Positions 60,925-64,000 of a stretch of DNA of 64,000 nucleotides are shown in pieces; the stretch's first letter is position 1; each line of letters begins with the position of its first letter. The notes beneath the pieces are model-generated. The model saw nothing but the letters and a program-made list of their open reading frames with translations, searched no databases and was not told the origin of the DNA. The translations under genes and the position numbers were made by a program. The stretch comes from Cupriavidus malaysiensis (GTDB lineage Bacteria > Pseudomonadota > Gammaproteobacteria > Burkholderiales > Burkholderiaceae), in the NCBI RefSeq assembly GCF_001854325.1, contig NZ_CP017754.1:1736001-1800000 (forward strand), written 5' to 3'.

Positions 60925-61350
60925 TCAGTCCGGTGGCATCTCGCGTGTTTTCGGCATTTCGCGGTTAGGCTTGAGCAGGCGGTCCGGCTCGGCGACTTCC
61001 ACGCGCGGCGCAGCGCGCAGGCGTTCGAGCGCCTGGTCGAGCGTGGCGTCGGCGTTATCGCTGATGGCGGTGACCAGCCAGACGCCGCCGGACATCGGGC
61101 GCTTGACGACGAAGCGCGCCGGCCCCTGGATCTCGGCCAGCAGCTTGCCGGCCTCGACCGAGTCGTTCACGGCGGGCGGGCGGAAGCGCACCATGATGTC
61201 GCCGAGCGAGCGATCGGCGGTGATGCCGCCGGGCGGCGGCGGCACGGGCTTCGACTGGGCCTGGCAGCCCGTCAGGCCACCTAGTGCCAGCGCCAGGGCC
61301 AGGCCCAGGGCACCGGTGAGCAGCGGGCGGACCAGCTTGCGGGTCGACAT
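60925..61350 (-). CDS. Small lipoprotein resembling a subtilase propeptide (I9-like)
   Basis: A 141-residue lipoprotein: signal peptide with lipobox LTGC and acylated Cys29, a Pro-rich linker, then one small domain (48-128). By eye that domain matches the propeptide of the adjacent subtilase in order and content: DIMVRFRP against NFIVRWRD, VKRPMSGGVWLVTAI against VKRQMGGSYQLMSVA, LERLRAAPRVEVAEPDRLL against AKLRQDPRIAEVVPDRWL. Stand-alone I9 domains act as inhibitors or folding chaperones of subtilases. A lipid-anchored copy encoded 209 bp upstream of the protease on the same strand suggests a dedicated partner. AGGAG precedes ATG 61350. The homology is a visual call. Confidence 0.75.
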   Translation of the reverse strand: MSTRKLVRPLLTGALGLALALALGGLTGCQAQSKPVPPPPGGITADRSLGDIMVRFRPPAVNDSVEAGKLLAEIQGPARFVVKRPMSGGVWLVTAISDNADATLDQALERLRAAPRVEVAEPDRLLKPNREMPKTREMPPD

Positions 61351-61408
61351 GGTTCGGATCTCCTGAAGGGGGGTAGGGGGCGCCGCGGTGGCAGCGGCGT
61401 CGGCCGGG

Positions 61409-63145
61409 TCAGACGGCGGCCCGGCGCGGGCGGCGGCCGTCCTTGCTGCCGTGGGTGGCGCTGCCGCCGCGCGCGCCTTGCGCCAGCATTTCTTCGGCAT
61501 GCTGCAGCGTGGTCGCTGTCACCGTGGCGCCGCCCAGCATGCGCGCCGTCTCGTCGACGCGTCCGCCGGCATCGAGCACGCGGATATGCGAGCGCGTGAC
61601 CGCGCCGCCGGGGCCGGATGTGGTGGCCTTGCTGACCAGCAGGTGGCTGCCGGCCTGCGCCGCCACCTGGGGCAGGTGGGTCACGCACAGCACCTGGCGG
61701 CTGCGGCCGAGCTCCTGCAGGCGGCGGCCGACCACCTCGGCGACCGCGCCGCCGATGCCGGCATCGACTTCGTCGAAGATCAGGGTGGGGGTCGGCGCGG
61801 CCTCGCTGGTGATGACCGAGATCGCCAGGCTGATGCGGGCCAGCTCGCCCCCCGAAGCGACCTTGGCGAGCGGGCGCGGGCTGACGCCGGCGTGGCCTGC
61901 CACCAGGAACTCGACCTGCTCCAGGCCGTGGCTGAGCCCGTCCTCGAGCGGGTGCAAGGCCACGGCGAAGCTGCCGCCCGCCATCGACAGGCCCTGCATG
62001 GCCTCGGTGATGGCGGCCGACAAGGCCGCGGCGGCCGCCTTGCGCGCATCGCTGAGGTGATGCGCGATGGTCAGGTAGGCGGCGCGCGCCGCGGCTTCGC
62101 GTGCCATCACCTTGTTCAGGTCCTGCGCGGCCTGCAGGTCGTCGAGCTGCTGGCGGCGTGCCTGCAGCTCGGCGGGCAACTGCTCCGGCGGCAGCCGGTA
62201 CTTGCGCGCCGTCGCGTGCAGTGCCTGCATGCGCTCCTCGACCGCCTGCAGCCGCTCCGGGTCGAGTTCGAGGCGGTCCACGTAGCGGGTCAGCGAGTGG
62301 GCGGCTTCCTCTGCCTGCACCTGGGCGGGCTCCAGCGCCGCCAGCACGTCGCGCAGGGCCGGGTCGATATCGGCCAGCTGGCGCAGCCGCTGGACGATGG
62401 TATTGAGGCCGGACAGCACCGAGCCATCGGCTTCGGAGAGTGCGTCGAGTGCGGCGCGGCCGCCGTCGATCAGGCCGGCCGCGTGCGACAGGCGGTTGTA
62501 CTCGGACTGGATCTCGTCCCACTCGCCCGGCAGCGGTGCCAGCTTGTCGAGCTCGCCGACCTGCCACTCCAGGCGCTCGCGCTCCAGCTGCATCTCGCGC
62601 GACTGCTGCTCGACCGTCTCGCGCTGGCGCACGCAGGCGCGCCAGGTGCGCCAGGCCTCGGCCACGGCGCCGGCCTGGGCCGTCAGCCCGGCATGGGCGT
62701 CCAGCAGCAGGCGCTGGGCATCGGGACGCAGCAATTGCTGGTGGGCATGCTGGCCATGGATGTCGACCAGCTGGTCGCCGACCTCGCGCAACTGCGCCAG
62801 CGTGGCGGCGGCGCCGTTGATGAAGGCCTTGCCACGGCCGCTGGCGTCGACCGTGCGGCGCAGCAGCACGGTGCCGCGCTCGTCGCCCTCGCCAGCCAGC
62901 TCGCGTTCGCCGAGCCAGGCATCGAGCGCGGGGTGCGTGGCGAAGGTGGCGCTGACGCTGGCCCGTGCCGCGCCTTCCCGCACCACGCCGGCATCGGCGC
63001 GCTCGCCCAGCACCAGGGCCAGCGCATCGATCAGGATCGACTTGCCGGCGCCGGTCTCACCGGTGAAGACGGTGAAGCCGGCGGAGAAGTCGAGGTCGAG
63101 CGCGTCGACGATGACGAAATCGCGGATGGAAAGGCTGCGCAGCAT
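61409..63145 (-). CDS. recN: DNA repair protein RecN
   Basis: SMC-like ATPase of double-strand break repair, 578 residues, slightly longer than many because of a 20-residue basic tail (QGARGGSATHGSKDGRRPRRAAV). Walker A is FTGETGAGKSILIDALALVLG (about 27-47), the coiled-coil middle lies at about 150-370, the ABC-type signature VASGGELARISLAI is followed by Walker B TLIFDEVDAGIGG and THLPQVAAQAGSH. All motifs are intact. No ribosome-binding site precedes ATG 63145; upstream lies the 11-bp tandem repeat. nadK is upstream on the same strand, a common order in beta-proteobacteria. Confidence 0.95.
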   Translation of the reverse strand: MLRSLSIRDFVIVDALDLDFSAGFTVFTGETGAGKSILIDALALVLGERADAGVVREGAARASVSATFATHPALDAWLGERELAGEGDERGTVLLRRTVDASGRGKAFINGAAATLAQLREVGDQLVDIHGQHAHQQLLRPDAQRLLLDAHAGLTAQAGAVAEAWRTWRACVRQRETVEQQSREMQLERERLEWQVGELDKLAPLPGEWDEIQSEYNRLSHAAGLIDGGRAALDALSEADGSVLSGLNTIVQRLRQLADIDPALRDVLAALEPAQVQAEEAAHSLTRYVDRLELDPERLQAVEERMQALHATARKYRLPPEQLPAELQARRQQLDDLQAAQDLNKVMAREAAARAAYLTIAHHLSDARKAAAAALSAAITEAMQGLSMAGGSFAVALHPLEDGLSHGLEQVEFLVAGHAGVSPRPLAKVASGGELARISLAISVITSEAAPTPTLIFDEVDAGIGGAVAEVVGRRLQELGRSRQVLCVTHLPQVAAQAGSHLLVSKATTSGPGGAVTRSHIRVLDAGGRVDETARMLGGATVTATTLQHAEEMLAQGARGGSATHGSKDGRRPRRAAV

Positions 63146-63159
63146 CGTTCTGGGTGGCG

Positions 63160-63225
63160 GGTCAGGTGCAGGTCAGGTGCAGGTCAGGTGCAGGTCAGGT
63201 GCAGGTCAGGTGCAGGTCAGGTGCG
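63160..63225. repeat. 11-bp tandem repeat upstream of recN
   Basis: Six units of GGTCAGGTGCA (the last ends in G) occupy 66 of the 105 bp between nadK and recN. Units are perfect for the first five. On the recN sense strand the unit reads TGCACCTGACC. The array ends 14 bp before the recN start codon, where a ribosome-binding site would be expected. Confidence 0.92.
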
Positions 63226-63250
63226 AGCAGGGGGCGGAAGGCGAGGCGGC

Positions 63251-64000
63251 TCAAAGGCGATTGTCTTCCGACGGATACTCGTGCCAGTGCAGCTTCTTGC
63301 GCAGCGTGGCGTAATAGTTATAGCCGACCGGATGCAGCAGCTTGATGGTCTTGTCGGAGCGGCGCACCACGATGCGGTCGCCGGGCAGCAGCGAGGTCAG
63401 CGACTGCATGTCGAAGTTGACGCTGGCGTCGCGCGCGGTGGCCACCTCGATGGTCACCTCGGCATCGTGCGGCAGCACGATCGGGCGGTTGGACAGCGCG
63501 TGGGGTGCGATCGGCACCAGCACCAGGCCGGACAGCGTGGGATGCAGGATCGGGCCGCCGGCCGACAGGGCGTAGGCGGTGGAGCCGGTCGGCGTGGAGA
63601 CGATGAGGCCGTCCGAACGCTGGTTATACATGAAATAGCCATCCACCGAGACGGCCAGCTCCACCATGCCGGAAATGCCGGAGCGGTTGACCACCACGTC
63701 GTTGAAGGCCAGCGCCGAGAAGATCTGCTCGTCGTCGCGCACCACGCGCGATTCCAGCAGCATGCGCGTCTCCGCCTCGTAGCGGCCGGCCAGCATGTCG
63801 GGCAGCACCGACTGGACGTCTTCCAGCGGGATGTCGGTCATGAAGCCGAGCCGCCCGTGGTTGACCCCGATCAGCGGCACGTCGTGGCCGGCGAGCTGGC
63901 GGGCGATCCCCAGCAGCGTGCCGTCCCCGCCCAGCACCACCGCCACGTCGGCCTCGCGGCCGATCTCCTCCGGTGCCAGCGCCGGATAGCCGGTCAGGCC
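63251..64000 (-). CDS. nadK: NAD kinase, partial (N-terminus beyond right edge)
   Basis: ATP-dependent phosphorylation of NAD to NADP. About 250 C-terminal residues are seen; the reading frame is open to the window edge ([31 protein letters not shown]), so the start lies outside. Key motifs are [11 protein letters not shown] (catalytic Asp and nucleotide loop), [25 protein letters not shown] and the diagnostic [19 protein letters not shown]. The internal GTG/Met near 63946 is not the start because the GGDGTLL motif is preceded by further conserved sequence. It probably heads a transcript reading into recN. Confidence 0.95.
   Translation of the reverse strand, partial: GLTGYPALAPEEIGREADVAVVLGGDGTLLGIARQLAGHDVPLIGVNHGRLGFMTDIPLEDVQSVLPDMLAGRYEAETRMLLESRVVRDDEQIFSALAFNDVVVNRSGISGMVELAVSVDGYFMYNQRSDGLIVSTPTGSTAYALSAGGPILHPTLSGLVLVPIAPHALSNRPIVLPHDAEVTIEVATARDASVNFDMQSLTSLLPGDRIVVRRSDKTIKLLHPVGYNYYATLRKKLHWHEYPSEDNRL

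Overview
The window is a very GC-rich stretch of a betaproteobacterial chromosome. The gene order at its right end (nadK, recN, glnE, yhdP, nitrilase, tldD, aroG) and the abundance of Bug-type binding proteins and acyl-CoA enzymes point to Burkholderiales, probably a Cupriavidus- or Ralstonia-like member of the Burkholderiaceae. This placement is inferred from gene content, not from a marker-gene comparison. I see no rRNA, tRNA, prophage, insertion sequence or CRISPR array.

Region 1 (1-3.2 kb): a partial enoyl-CoA hydratase and a PaaH-type 3-hydroxyacyl-CoA dehydrogenase on the minus strand, divergent from a glutathione S-transferase. Region 2 (3.3-29.9 kb): a large catabolic block, almost all on the plus strand. 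It holds an AtuA-family protein, a TIGR03084 protein, a DUF2156 protein, both subunits of a biotin-dependent acyl-CoA carboxylase, acyl-CoA dehydrogenases, enoyl-CoA hydratases, three acyl-CoA ligases, a fused hydratase/dehydrogenase, a complete LIV-type ABC transporter and an AraC-type regulator. I find an 18-bp element, consensus AGCCAGTWGRCRCAAGAC, in front of five transcription units of this block, including the araC gene itself. In four copies a -10-like hexamer lies exactly 18 bp downstream, and in the fifth 18-19 bp. The simplest reading is one AraC-controlled regulon for uptake, CoA activation, carboxylation and beta-oxidation of a branched or isoprenoid-like carboxylic acid.

Region 3 (30-44.4 kb): mixed housekeeping and accessory genes: FKBP, an aminotransferase, an orphan PIN protein, yaaA, an M14 carboxypeptidase, a lipoprotein with a histone H1-like tail, N-formylglutamate amidohydrolase, a Bug protein divergent from a LysR regulator, a DUF1800/DUF1501 pair, and a MoxR/GNAT/VWA cluster. 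Region 4 (44.5-51 kb): two cytochromes c; aroG preceded by what looks like a complete transcription attenuator, with a leader peptide carrying FYFYFF, mutually exclusive hairpins and a T-tract terminator; a LuxR-type HTH protein; a methyltransferase; tldD; and a nitrilase-family amidase.

Region 5 (51-64 kb): yhdP, glnE, a rhombosortase, a subtilase with a GlyGly-CTERM tail, a small lipoprotein resembling the subtilase's own propeptide, recN, and nadK cut by the right edge. The rhombosortase, subtilase and lipoprotein form a probable self-contained surface-protease system. Several short tandem repeats (10, 11 and 38 bp) and dispersed hairpin repeats sit in the intergenic gaps.
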